Shown in pieces: positions 11,270-23,300 of a stretch of DNA of 64,000 bases (positions are counted from its first letter, which is position 1; the number at the start of each line of letters is the position of its first letter). Source of the DNA: Ctenosaura bakeri. Lineage: Eukaryota > Chordata > Lepidosauria > Squamata > Iguanidae. Position numbers and translations under genes: made by a program. The notes below the pieces were generated by a model. That model saw only the letters and a list, made by a program, of their open reading frames with translations. It was not told where the DNA came from and ran no database searches. The stretch covers positions 1 through 64,000 of the forward strand of contig CAOLHI010003119.1 in NCBI GenBank assembly GCA_948474755.1. The letters are read 5' to 3'.

Positions 11270-11336
11270 ATGGGGCCGCCTGGGTGTCCCGTTTTGTTCC
11301 TGGGGGTGGCTGCCTCCCTGCTGGGGAGTTGCCTCG
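11270..11336 (+). CDS. Gene 1 exon 1, signal peptide
   Basis: The exon encodes MGPPGCPVLFLGVAASLLG and a few more residues, a typical hydrophobic leader. The ATG was chosen because it opens the leader and gives a 67-base exon ending in phase 1 at GTGAGT. Exon 1 of gene 2 has the same length and nearly the same sequence, which confirms both ends. A CCAAT-bearing promoter lies just upstream. Confidence 0.9.
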
Positions 11337-14300
11337 GTGAGTAGAGCTGGGGGGGGGCGCCCTTCAGAATTGGAAGAGGGGTCATGTATGGGCGCGGGGC
11401 TTTTCCAGGACTTAAATTTAGCAACAGGCGTTCCTGCCATTTTCTGGATAATGACTTTGTAATTACTTTTTTTAATGGTAATGATTTTTTTCACTCTCTG
11501 GACCCCCGGAGCATCCCTCTAAGCCCAGCCCTGGGAAGCCAAGGAGTGCCTAGGATGTAGTTTGTCCTTGTTCTCTTTGGCCATTTCTGCACTACACTGT
11601 TATAGTGCTATTATTCCATATAGTGCTATTATTCCATCCTGTGCTATTATTCCATCCTGTGCTATTATATATAGATGGAATTATTATTCCATATAGTGCT
11701 ATTATTCCATCCTGTGCTATTATATATAGATGGAATTATTATTCCATATAGTGCTATTATTCCATCCTGTGCTATTATATATAGATGGAATACATTATTC
11801 CATATAGTGCTATTATTCCATCCTGTGCTATTGTATATAGATGGAATACATTATTCCATATAGTGCTAGTATTCCGTCCTGTGCTATTATATATAGATGG
11901 AATACATTATTCCATATAGTGCTAGTATTCCATCCTGTGCTATTATATATAGATGGAATACATTATTCCATATAGTGCTATTATTCCATCTGATATCCTG
12001 TGGAATTCTGGGGTTTATAGTTTACTGAGGCCAAAGAACTCTCTGGCTGAGAATTCTAAAGGCCCCTCCCTATACTACAAACCCCAGGATTCCATAGGAG
12101 GTTGAAAGTGGAATGATAGCACTATAACAGGGTAGGGCAGAAATGGTCTTAGTCCATTGGTGGTACAGACTGGATCCTTCTGATTTTCTCCTGCTCCCAT
12201 AGTATGCATTTCTACACTACACTGCTATAGTACTGTGATTCCACTTTCAACCTCCTATGTTTGTAGTTTACTGAGGCTAAAGAGCTCTCTGGCTGGGAAT
12301 TCTAAAGACCCCTCCCTACATGGCAAACCCCAGGATTCCAGAGGAGATTGGAAGTGGAATAACAGCACTGTAACAGCGTAGTGTGGAAATGGCCTTTGTA
12401 ATGCATTGATTTCACAGATTTCTCTGAAGTGTGTTCTGGACTCGGTGCACTTTTCCAATTTGCTTCCATTTCCACACACACACCCAACCCCCTGTTTTCA
12501 TAAACAAACAACCATGTTTCATCTGATTTTGGAGTTCTAGTTCCAAGCGAGACAATGTGAATCATTGTCCAGCTGGTTTTGCCCTGTGGCAACTTCATAA
12601 ATAGGAGACCTCCAAGACCCCCTGTCAGCCACAGACCTGCCCAGGTCTTCCACTTCCAAAGCTGTGGCTTTCTGAATTGACTTGTCCATTTGCAAAGCCT
12701 GGGACAGAGACTCTAAATGCAAGATAGTGGTGTCCCTTTTTCATTATGGTTTACATGCTTGTCTGGATAAGGCACCCATCCTGGTCCACTACTGATTCCT
12801 TAAAATCCGCAACCCTATCATTGAGTTTTCTTGGTAGGACAATTTTTGTTCAGAGGAGGTTTACTGTTACCTTTTTCTGAGGGTGAGAAAGTGTGACTTG
12901 GAGGTTGGCCAGGGATTGTCTTTGGAAGGAAAGTGTCTCTCATCCTGACTGGCACCTCATTTTAAGCAGGTTCAGAGAAGGGCAACAAAGATGATAGGAG
13001 GCATAGAGAACAAAACATGAGGAGAGGTTGAAAGGACTGGGCATATTCAGCTTGGTGAAGAGAAGACTGACGAGTGACATGATTGCACCCTTTAAATACC
13101 TGAAGGGCTGCCAGAAAGAGGAGGGTACTGGTTTGTTCTCTGCTCCCTCAGCAGGTAGGACCTGATGTAATGTTTTTAATTTACAGGACGGTACATTTCC
13201 ATTGAACATTATAAGAAGCCATTTAATAGTAAGAGCAGTTTGGCAGTGGAACCAGTTGCCAAGAGGGGTGGTGTATCCTTTCCTGGATTCCTTCAAAAAG
13301 AGTCTGGACAGGTTACCTGCTGGAGATGCTCTAGCTGTAATTCCTGCATTGAGTAGAGGGTTGGACCTGATGCCCATTCTGTATGATTCTGCAGTTTTAT
13401 GACTAATCTTTAATGCTTGCAACACAATCAAGAGAAGTATATATTTGTGTGATGTAAAAAGGACAAATTAGGTTAAGGGTAGGATCCTTTAAATCCATTC
13501 TGGGATTCTTTCAGTGCTAGGTACTGCAGAAGCAAATATTTCTGTGCTTTTGAGCAAATGAAATAAAAGGCAGTTTCGTATTAGTTCTTACATTTTGAAC
13601 TGAGGGAGGCTCTCTTATACACCATATTTGGAAGTGGTTTCAGGCTCCTATCTGCCATCTTTTAATCTTCCTGGAAAGGAAGTTGAATTAGAATGAGTGA
13701 TTGTGGTTTTCTTTGGAAACTGTACGCCTACAGATGTATACAGCTAAAAGCCTGTGGCTTAAGGTTCTTCTTGCTCAACACATTCAACTCTTTTCAGTAT
13801 ACCTTTTGAGTATTTTTTAGTAAGTGTTGTGAATGCTTAGTAAGTAAGTAATTTAGTAAGTAAGTATTGTGATTGCTTCTGAGAGCCACTGATGGCAGCC
13901 CAGCTTCTTGGAACTGGTGTTTGTAGCTGCTCACACACGTAATTCCCACAGTTCCCACTTTGACCAAAATCTCACCCTAGAGTTAGCCCTAGATTTATAT
14001 GGCACTCTAATACAAGAGATTTCAGTTGCCTCAGAAAAAAGGTAATGTTGTTAGTTGTTTGTGGCTCCTGGCTATGGGAGTGAAAAAGAGGTATCAGAAA
14101 GAATGTCATGTTGTGTATCCAAATCTGTCAGTGATGTGGGTCTTAATAAAGTTGTAGGCATCTGGTATTTTACAGAGAGAGGAATGAGGTGTTAACAGCA
14201 CAGTATTTTCTCATTGTTTGGTAGTACTGTTGTTTCGCTGTTGATATATCTGACAAATCATGGGACTTCTGGCTGAGGTCTGTGTATTGCAATGTCTGAG

Positions 14301-17300
14301 CTGGGGACTCCGCCTTATTTGAAGTTCTTGGGTGCTCTCATCCTGCCATTATGTTCTTATTCAGTATCAGGTGAAGACTTTGTATATTTCGGCAGGCATA
14401 ATGGCTTTTCTGATTGTATGAATTGTACTTCTTCCGGGTCTCTGTCAAATCCCACATAGGAGTTGCATGTCTGTGCAGAACAATATTTGATACCTTCTAG
14501 TATAGAACTGTGGACTGAAGCCAAGGACACTGGCAGGGAGGAATACAAAAAGACACTATCCGTAGCCAGAAAGAAAGAGAAGCCTTGATGGATAACAGAT
14601 GAAACTCTTGTAGCACCTAGCAGCAGAGAAGAAGCCAAAGAAAAAGGTGTCAGAAGTAGGTCAGAACCCTGAATGCAACCCTGAACGTTCAGTGACTTGT
14701 GCTCAGGGACAAGGAGAGTTACTATAATCATCAATGCAGAGAAATAAAAGGTGATAACAAAAAAGGAAAAACAAGAGACCTCTTCCACAAGTTCCAAGAA
14801 ATCAAAGGGAAATTTAAACTAAGAGTGGAGATGCTCTATGATGTGCAGGGGAACACATTGCATAATCAAGTACAAATAAAAAGGATGATGGCAACAATAC
14901 ACAGAATTGTATAAAAGAGATGAAATGGTTCAGGAAAGGAAGAAGCACTAGGGATCATATTACAAACATATGTTGGACAATAGAACACAGCAAAGAATTT
15001 CAAAAGAAAAATCACCGTATAGATTATAGCAAACCTTTTGATTGTGTAGATCATGAGAAACTATGGATTATTCTTAAAGAAATGAATGTGCCACAACATT
15101 TGATTGTCCTGATGCACATATATTGAGGACAAGAGGCTACTCTCAGAACAGAATACAGAGAAACAGAATGAATTCCAATTGGCGAAGGGGTCAGGTAAGG
15201 CTGCATTTTATCACCTGTAAGATCCAGGTTCTTCCCAGGCTCAAAATGTATAGAATAAAGAGGTGGTGGTAGTGCTATGGTAGTGCTAACCTGCAGGATT
15301 GACATTTATCTGGTTAATGTGCCTAAATCGGACTGACTGATTGAAAGTCAAAGCATAGCCATTCCTTCCTGGCATTGTGTCAGAAATTGAGCCCTGTGGG
15401 GTTTTGCTAAGTTTGGGATAATGGTTGTTTCCCTTCCTTATCTTGTGGCATATGACTACTTCTGAAGATGGACAGATTGAACAAAATAGCTTTTCTGTCT
15501 TCTCAGAAAAATATGTAAAGGTAAGAAGTTGTTCTGTGGTGCCTGCAGCTGCTTTGCAGTTCAGCTGGCCTAGCTTAATATAAACACAGTCCAGCTTGAA
15601 GTGACTCAACTACTATTTTGCCTCCTCTGAAAGTGTGTCTTCTGGTTCTGAGGTTTGGAGTCTTGTGAAAACACGATTTTCTTAACACAAACATGGATCC
15701 GATAGTGAGGGAATGTCCCACAAAAGCCACAATGGAAAGTTTTTTAATACCACATCCTTGGATGTTTTGCATGTGACCAGTCATTAAATTTCTCCTGTCT
15801 AATTATTCTGTTTGCTTCCTTTTACGATAATATTTTTATCATGACACCATGTTCATACTGCAAATTCTAAACACATGACATGAGAAACTGAGAAACCCTC
15901 AAGAGCGCTGGGATGTTTGGTTAGGCTTCCTCAAACTCTGTGGCTTTTCTGAAACCACTGAAGAATAATTCAGCAGTTGGCAGCAGTTGGCAGCAGAGGA
16001 CCACAGATGGGGAGCAAAAAAGAGAGTTGAAACCAGGATTGTTGAGAAGCTCAGAGTGTGAGAGACATGAGGTGGGCGTCTGTTGTAACACAATACTCTG
16101 GCCAGAATCTTCCATCATATTGCTTGCTTAAAAGAGAATCACCTACTGTTTTTGGAAAAAACTAGAAAGATGTGTTATTGAAGGTTCTGTTCTGCTCAAA
16201 TCATTTCACTCTGGCTGAGAATGGGATCAATATGACTGTCTCTATTCACATTAAACATTAAATAAGTACCTATAAACATCATTTTGCCCAAGGAAGTGGT
16301 CAACTAGATGTCACAGGAGAACTATACATCACTCCCAAGTGCTGGAGTTAGTTGTACAAGCATACAGTTTGTTTGACAGAAATTTAAATGAGCTGTAACA
16401 GCCAGCTAGCAATACTTTTAATGCTGTACTTCAAACAGATCTCACATACCCTACTCTTGTATTACATATACATTGGCCCTCCACATTCACTAGGGTTAGA
16501 GACCCTTGCAAAAGTGGAAAAATCACAAATGTCAAAATGTTTGTGTGTGTGCAGGAAGGAGACCAAGGCATGATGAGGAGAGCACACACCCAGTGTCCAA
16601 ATTGGGCCAGGGAAAGAAGAGGAAAAGGGGGTGGGCTTGCATGGTGGCCCTATACTTTCGTCCATCTCCTTCCTTGGGTCCGTGTGGGGCATCGGGAGAA
16701 GGCTTGTAGTACAGAGAAATTGGGCTGTGAGACGTCCTTAGTTGCCCAGGCAGTGGCTGATTGAGGAGAAGGAGGAGAACCAAAGGCAAGGTTTTAAAGG
16801 GCTGCACAGCCTGATTGGAGTCAAGAGGGAAGGATCTCCTGGAAAAGAAGTGTCTGAGGTGGGGAGGCAGGGATTGAAGAAACTTGCAAATAATCAAATC
16901 CGTGAAAGTGAAACCCACAAATGTGGAGGGCTGACTGTATTCACATGATAAGCTCTTAAATAATGTGAATTATTTATAATTATCATTTCTACAATTGGGT
17001 GGAGGCCTGACTTCTGTAACTAATGCTCTAGCCACATCATAATTCTTCAAACCCATAGAATTATAGAATCATAGAGTTGGAAGAGACCCCAGGGGCCATT
17101 GAGTCCAACCCCCTGCCATGCAGGAACATCCATCAAAGCATTCCCAACAGATGGCCATCCAGCCTCTGCTTAAAAACCTCCAAAGAAGGAGACTCAACCA
17201 CACTCTGAGGCAGCATATTCCACTGCCAAACAGCTCTGACCATCAGGAGTTCTTCCTGAGGTTCAAGTGGAATCTCCTTTCCTGCAGCTTGAATCCATTG

Positions 17301-20300
17301 CTCCTTGTCCTAGTCTCTGGAGTGATAGAGAACAAGCCCGCTCCCTCCTCAACATGACATCCCTTCAAATATTTAAACATGGCTATCATGTCCCCTCTTA
17401 ACCTTCTCTTCTGCGGACTAAACATACCCAGCTCCCTAAGCCGTTCTTCATAGGGCATGGCTTCCAGATCCTTCACCATTTTGGTTGCCCACCATCTTGA
17501 AATGGAACCAGAATAAAAGGGCTGAAAGGATATATTTTTAAACTTTAAGGAAGAAATGGCCCCAGGTGCACATAGACAATATTCTAGATCCCCATTACCA
17601 GGGCTGACTTGGGGGCAATGCTTTAGGCTTCCTGGGCCTTGGAGAGCCAGCTCACTCACATCGCTGCTGCTTCTGATGTCATGTCCGGAAGTAAACTAGG
17701 CTGCTGCAAGTCTAGGCCCATGAGGCTTGGCTTCCCCACCAGATGCACCAGTAACACCCGCTGAAGGCTGAGCAGTGTAGAGAGGGAAATGTACTGCACA
17801 ACATGTGATAATACTGTGCACCCTGCATTTTCTTCCTCCTGATACAGACCCTTGGCTTTCTCAGCTCCCTCCCTTGTACATCAAAATCTCTGTTCACTTC
17901 ATGCCTATTCATTTCCCTGAATAGAATCATAGAGTTGGAAGAACCCCCAGGGGCCATCGAGTCCAACCCCCTGCTATGCAGGAACACCCATCAAAGCATT
18001 CCTGGCAGATGGTCATCCAGCCTCTGCTTAAAAACCTCCAAAGAAGGAGACTCCACCACACTCCATTGAACCAGCACATTCCACTGCCGGACAGCCCTGA
18101 CCATCAGGAAGTTCTTGAGGTTCAAGTGGAATCTCCTTTCTCCTAGGTCAGATTCCACTGTTTCATGTCTTCATTTCCTGTTATCTTTCTTTAGTAATCT
18201 TCCTGATCATTTCTCTGCCCCAACTTTGGGTGCACAGAACAATAATTTCTCTGAACATGCCCATTCCTACTTCCATTTACAGTTATTTCTAAGCATTTTT
18301 CACCGACCACTTCTTATGTTGCCCCCTGTCTTGTTGTCACACTGTCATGGGTGTACCACAAGGGTACTAACGGAGGTTAATAAGCACCCTGTCATGAGGC
18401 CTCAGCAAAAGAATAGCTGACGCAGAGGCAACACTGCAGTCCCTTTATTCTGCATGCAGATTCTGGTGTTCTGTCTTATTTGTTCAGAAGAGTGGGCATG
18501 GATTGGAATCTCTCTGATTTGGAAAGTGAGACGCTGAAGATAATATTCTTATATTTGCTGTGTTCTCATTTCCTTGCTAACTTTGTCCTGTCCTCCTTTT
18601 TTTGAGGCTCTAGAATTTCAAGTGAAAGGTTAAGTTACTGCTATGCTAGAAATTAGAACACTGAAGGGAAATTTCATTTGGGAAGACAGAATTGTCATTG
18701 GAAAGGCAATGTCCTCACATTCTTCTCAATATGTGCTGGGGTATCTTTTATTCCGTAAACAGGAGCAGCCAACAGTTGGTGGCTAGGGGAATCACATTAG
18801 CTCCCTGTAAGAATGTGGCAGGGGGTTCTACCTTCTACTGCAAAAAGGAAATTTTAAAAATACCCCGCAATACCCCCCAACACTTTCTAGGGGATCTCTG
18901 GGCATTTTTGCCAAGGTTTGTTGGGGAAGATGACGGCATGTAAATTAGCTTGGCGTGAGCTCATGTATCTATTTTAAGGTTGTTTTGCTTTTAATCTTAT
19001 TCTCCTTCTGCCCAGGTATTTTACAACTTACTTAGTGTTTATGAAATTCAGAGGTTTTGGCTTTTTCATCTCTAAAGCTCCAGAGGAACTAGTGATATTT
19101 TAATCCCCAGTTTATTGGGAGAGGTTTGATAAGACTAATATCTTGATTAGTGAATGCAGTGGAATGCTGTGACTCTAACAATCTGTGGGTCTAACAAGCA
19201 ATAGCAATAGAATGTATATTTCTATACCATTTATCAGCTAAGTGCTTTCTAAGTAGTTCACAATGTGATAGTTAATTGCCCCCAACAAGCTGGGTACTCA
19301 TTTTACCAACTGTGGAAGGATGGAAGGCTGAGTCCACCTGCAGCCTAGCAGGATCGAACTCACAACCTTGTGGCTGCTGTACTGGCATTTATGCTAGTCT
19401 TTGCACAAGGGGTCTCAAAGTTTCTATTTTTAAAACTTGAAGTTAAAACAATCCACAAATGTGGAGGGGTCCAAAGGAAAGTATTACGAAGGATGCCACA
19501 TCATAGACTTCAGTAAGGATGCTGAGCTGGAGAAAGACCAGAGGCAGTTATTTGATGCAGCAAACATCTGTGGAGTGTAAACCTTACAGTAGAAAATTTG
19601 CATCCTGGTTTGTGGGCACAAACTGTGTCTGGCTGGACTTTAGGATAATGCCTGCTTTTTCCCTTTTTGCTCTCCTTTCCAGGCTCCTCCTCACATTTCC
19701 TGCGCTATTTCTCTGCATGCATGTCAGAGCCTGGCCAGGAAGTGCCTCAGTTTTTCTCTGTGGGGTATGTGGATGACCAGCAGATTGTTTACTATGACAT
19801 CAACACAAGGAGGCGTCTTCCTAAAGTCCCCTGGATAAGAAAGGCAGAGAAGGATGATGCTCAGTACTGGGAGTGGACCACACAGAAAGTGAGGAATGGT
19901 GAGCGAGTATCCCAAGATGCCCTGGCATATGTGACCAGATACTACAATCAGAGTGGAGGTAAGTGGAAAGGGACAGGGCACAGATTTTCCCCATCCTGAC
20001 AATTGTTCCTCTCAAAAAAAAAAGGTATTAGGTTGCTGAGATAAAAGGCAGATGAGGGAGATGCAACAACTGGAACTTTTTCCTTAACACACCCATTCTG
20101 CCAGTCAGTTTGACGGTAACTGGGAGAGAATTGGAGTAGCGCTGAAATATCTCCTCCTTCAAGGAAATATCTAGAGCAAAGTCTTCCAGAGAAGTGGAAG
20201 AATAAAATAAGAGATTCCCCTCCCCACAGGAAAGGTCAGCAGAGGATAGGAGCCCTGTCTTGCAAAGGAAACATTGACTTCGTCTAAACTGCTGTTTTGT

Positions 20301-23300
20301 GAGACTGGGGCAAGGAGTATCAAATGCATGTTCTAAAAGTGAGCTTTCTTGACATCTGAAGAAAGAACAAAAGAAAACACCCCACCCTCCCGCAATTTTG
20401 CTTGAAGTATGTAGGAGAGCACATACGTTGTCAGTCAATAAGCAAGGCAGGGGGCTGCCCACACCAGAAAAACTTGGTCCTGGAGAGAGATCAATCTGCC
20501 TTAGGCTTAAGGTAACAGCCCCTCTTCCCCCAGGAAGCAATGTTGAACTCTCCTACGTAATGTGTTGTTATAACTTTGTCCTCCTTTCAGTGTGCCCACA
20601 CAATTCTTTTTCTTGTCTGTTCCACATCTACTTGGAGTCTTTCCTATGGAAGGTGTAGGAAACTCACCACTCTGCTTGAACATGGAGCAGAAATTGGTGG
20701 ACGTACAGACTGCAGACATTTCACTAATGAGAAGAACTGGAAAGGAAGCAATATTGTCCTTGATTTTTCCCAGAGTTTTTAAGAAACAGAAATCTCTAAC
20801 CTTCTACTTACATGTAAAAAATATATTATCAGGGTAATCCAACTGTGACAGCTACTGCGTCAGAGCTTTCTAGTGCAGCATGTCTTCTTTAAATGGCAGA
20901 TGCTGACAGCCAAGTAGTTTACTAGTTCTGTCTCCAGTACACTATAGGGATTTCTAATGATGAGCTGGCATTTACAGTTCTCCCTCCACATTCGCAGGTT
21001 TCACTTTCGTGGTTTTGATTATTCGCTGTGCCTTGCCTCCCCCCATTCTCCCCCTCCCATTCCCTGGTGGGGAGGTACAGGAGAGTGAAAGGGAGAAAAG
21101 CTCCCCCTCATGATCTCTGCCAGCCACTGCAGATATGATTGCCCCAGTGGGGCATGGGTGGGAGAGTTAAGGATCCTTTCCTCTTGCTTGCCATCTGTCC
21201 GCCCACAGCTCCCCAAGTGATTACCCAAGCAGCGGTGGAGCGGGGAAGATGGTGAGCAGTAGGAAAAGATCCTTTCCTTCTGCTTGCCATGTTGTCACCC
21301 ACAGCTCCCTGACCAATTGCCTGAGTGGTGGCAGGGAGGAACATGACGAGCGGAGAGGAAAGATGCCCGCCCACATGGAAACCATTACTAGTTCTGATTA
21401 TTTTTTTTTCAGAATTTGACTGTATATCTACTACATATTCTTTTATTAAATTTATTTATATTTGTCCTTTCTGGATGCAGATTCTTCCAGGTAGCATCCT
21501 TATATAATCATAAAACCCCAGTAAAATAATATATAACATGTGACCAGGGCTAGCAGAGCCTCCACCCAGAAGTGTTCCTCTTGCTGATGGAAAAGTTTAG
21601 GATGCTGGAGGCAGACCTGTTTGCTTCCCTAGCCAACAACAAGGTCCCCAGGTTCCTGTCTAGGTGCCAGACAGAAGGAGTGGAAGGACTGGACTTCTTG
21701 ACTGGAGATTGGCCAAAAGGTCTGCTGTATGCTTTCCCCCTGTTCCCACTCCTGTCCAGAGTAGTGAAGAAAGTGCAGAGGAAGCACTAATTATTCTGGT
21801 TGCCCTAGCATGGGCAAGGAGACCACTGTTCTTGGAAATAACTAATGTGGCCTTGGACAGCTTGCCATTATTGTTCAGAACAGACCTGATGTCCCAGGAA
21901 AAGGTCCACCATCTGGACCTGGACTGACTCCAGCTACATGTCTGTTAAAGGGCATATGCTCCAGAAACAGGGATATTCAGAGAAGATACTGGAAACTATC
22001 CTGTTTTCCAGAAGGCCTTCTGCTCAGAGAGTGTATGAATATAGAAAGCCCCTAATGCTCTGTTATCTTGCTCTTTTGATACTTTCAAATTAAGGACAAG
22101 TTCCATTAATTCAACAGAGTTTCCTCTCTTTCATTAGTTCCTCCTGCTTGCAGAGGTTCACTTGGAACCACTCATGTGCATGCGCTGCTTGCAAAATGAG
22201 CTGAGAGGGAGTAAAATGGCACTAAGCTGGCTGAGAGGCTTTATAAGCAGTGTGTGGTTGGTAACAAATGAACCTCTGTAAGACCTTCATGCTCCCTACA
22301 GTACAGTATTGGCTTCTGCTTTTCAACTAATTCTGTTTTCTGACAGTGCTCTGGTCCCTAACCTGTGAGGTGAGTGGGGGAAACCTGTATACCTTCCATG
22401 TCTTGAGAAGGTGGTGCAGGCTTAAGAAACATGACTGTCTCCAGATCTTGGTTCTCTTACTGCTGCAGTTTGTCCAAGAGGTTGTCCAAGAGGTGATTGA
22501 CAGGGGTTTAGGCCTAACTCTCATCAAGAGGCAGATCGCTGCTATCACCTCAGTTCTGCCTCCGAACAAAGGAAACAGAATTTCCACTCATCTGCACATG
22601 TGCCTTTGCCTGTCAGCCCCTTCCACAGTGCACAGGTTCCCATCCTGGGACTTGCGTGCAGTGCTTAAGGCCTGACCATTTCTCCAACATTAGGGAATCT
22701 TTCGTCAAGTAGCTAACTTGGAAGTCATTTCTGCTGATTGCCATAACTTCAGCATGCAGGGTGTCCAAACTGTGAGCACTGTCAGCCAGGGATGAGCTGT
22801 ACCAGATTACATTGGACACCATACGACTAAGCCTTGATCCATTGTTTCTTCCAAAGTTCAGTTCGCCATTCTTCTGGGAATAAGAGGTGATCATATCATC
22901 TTTCTGCTTGAAGCCATCCAAATCATTGGAAAAGATTGGGCACATTGTGGATCTTAGATGCACCATTAAAGTCTATTTGAAAAGAACTGCCAGCTTCAGG
23001 AGCTCCAATGCTTTGTTTGTGGCCTTCTTCCAATGCTAGAGAGGGAGGGTGGAAGGTCCTGGCCTCCATGCTCAACAGGTAGATTAGAGACTGTATGAAG
23101 CAGTGTTACAGGGTAATGGAGGTGACTCTACTAGGTCCAGTCCAGGCTCACTCAATCAGGAGTGCAGCCACTTCGGCTGTGTTTGCCACCAATGTGTGCC
23201 ACTGCTGGAGATTTGTAGGGTAGCCACACAGAAATCCACCATCCGCCTTTGTATGCCATTATAGCCTGGGCATTTTCATCTCAGTCAAGGGTGCCTTTGG

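Noticed and set aside
11605..11990. CRISPR-like array
   Set aside because: The units are contiguous without unique spacers and lie in a vertebrate intron; it is a minisatellite.
20028..20540. Minus-strand frame of 170 codons in gene 1 intron 2
   Set aside because: No family motif or start context; the paralogous intron has no matching frame.
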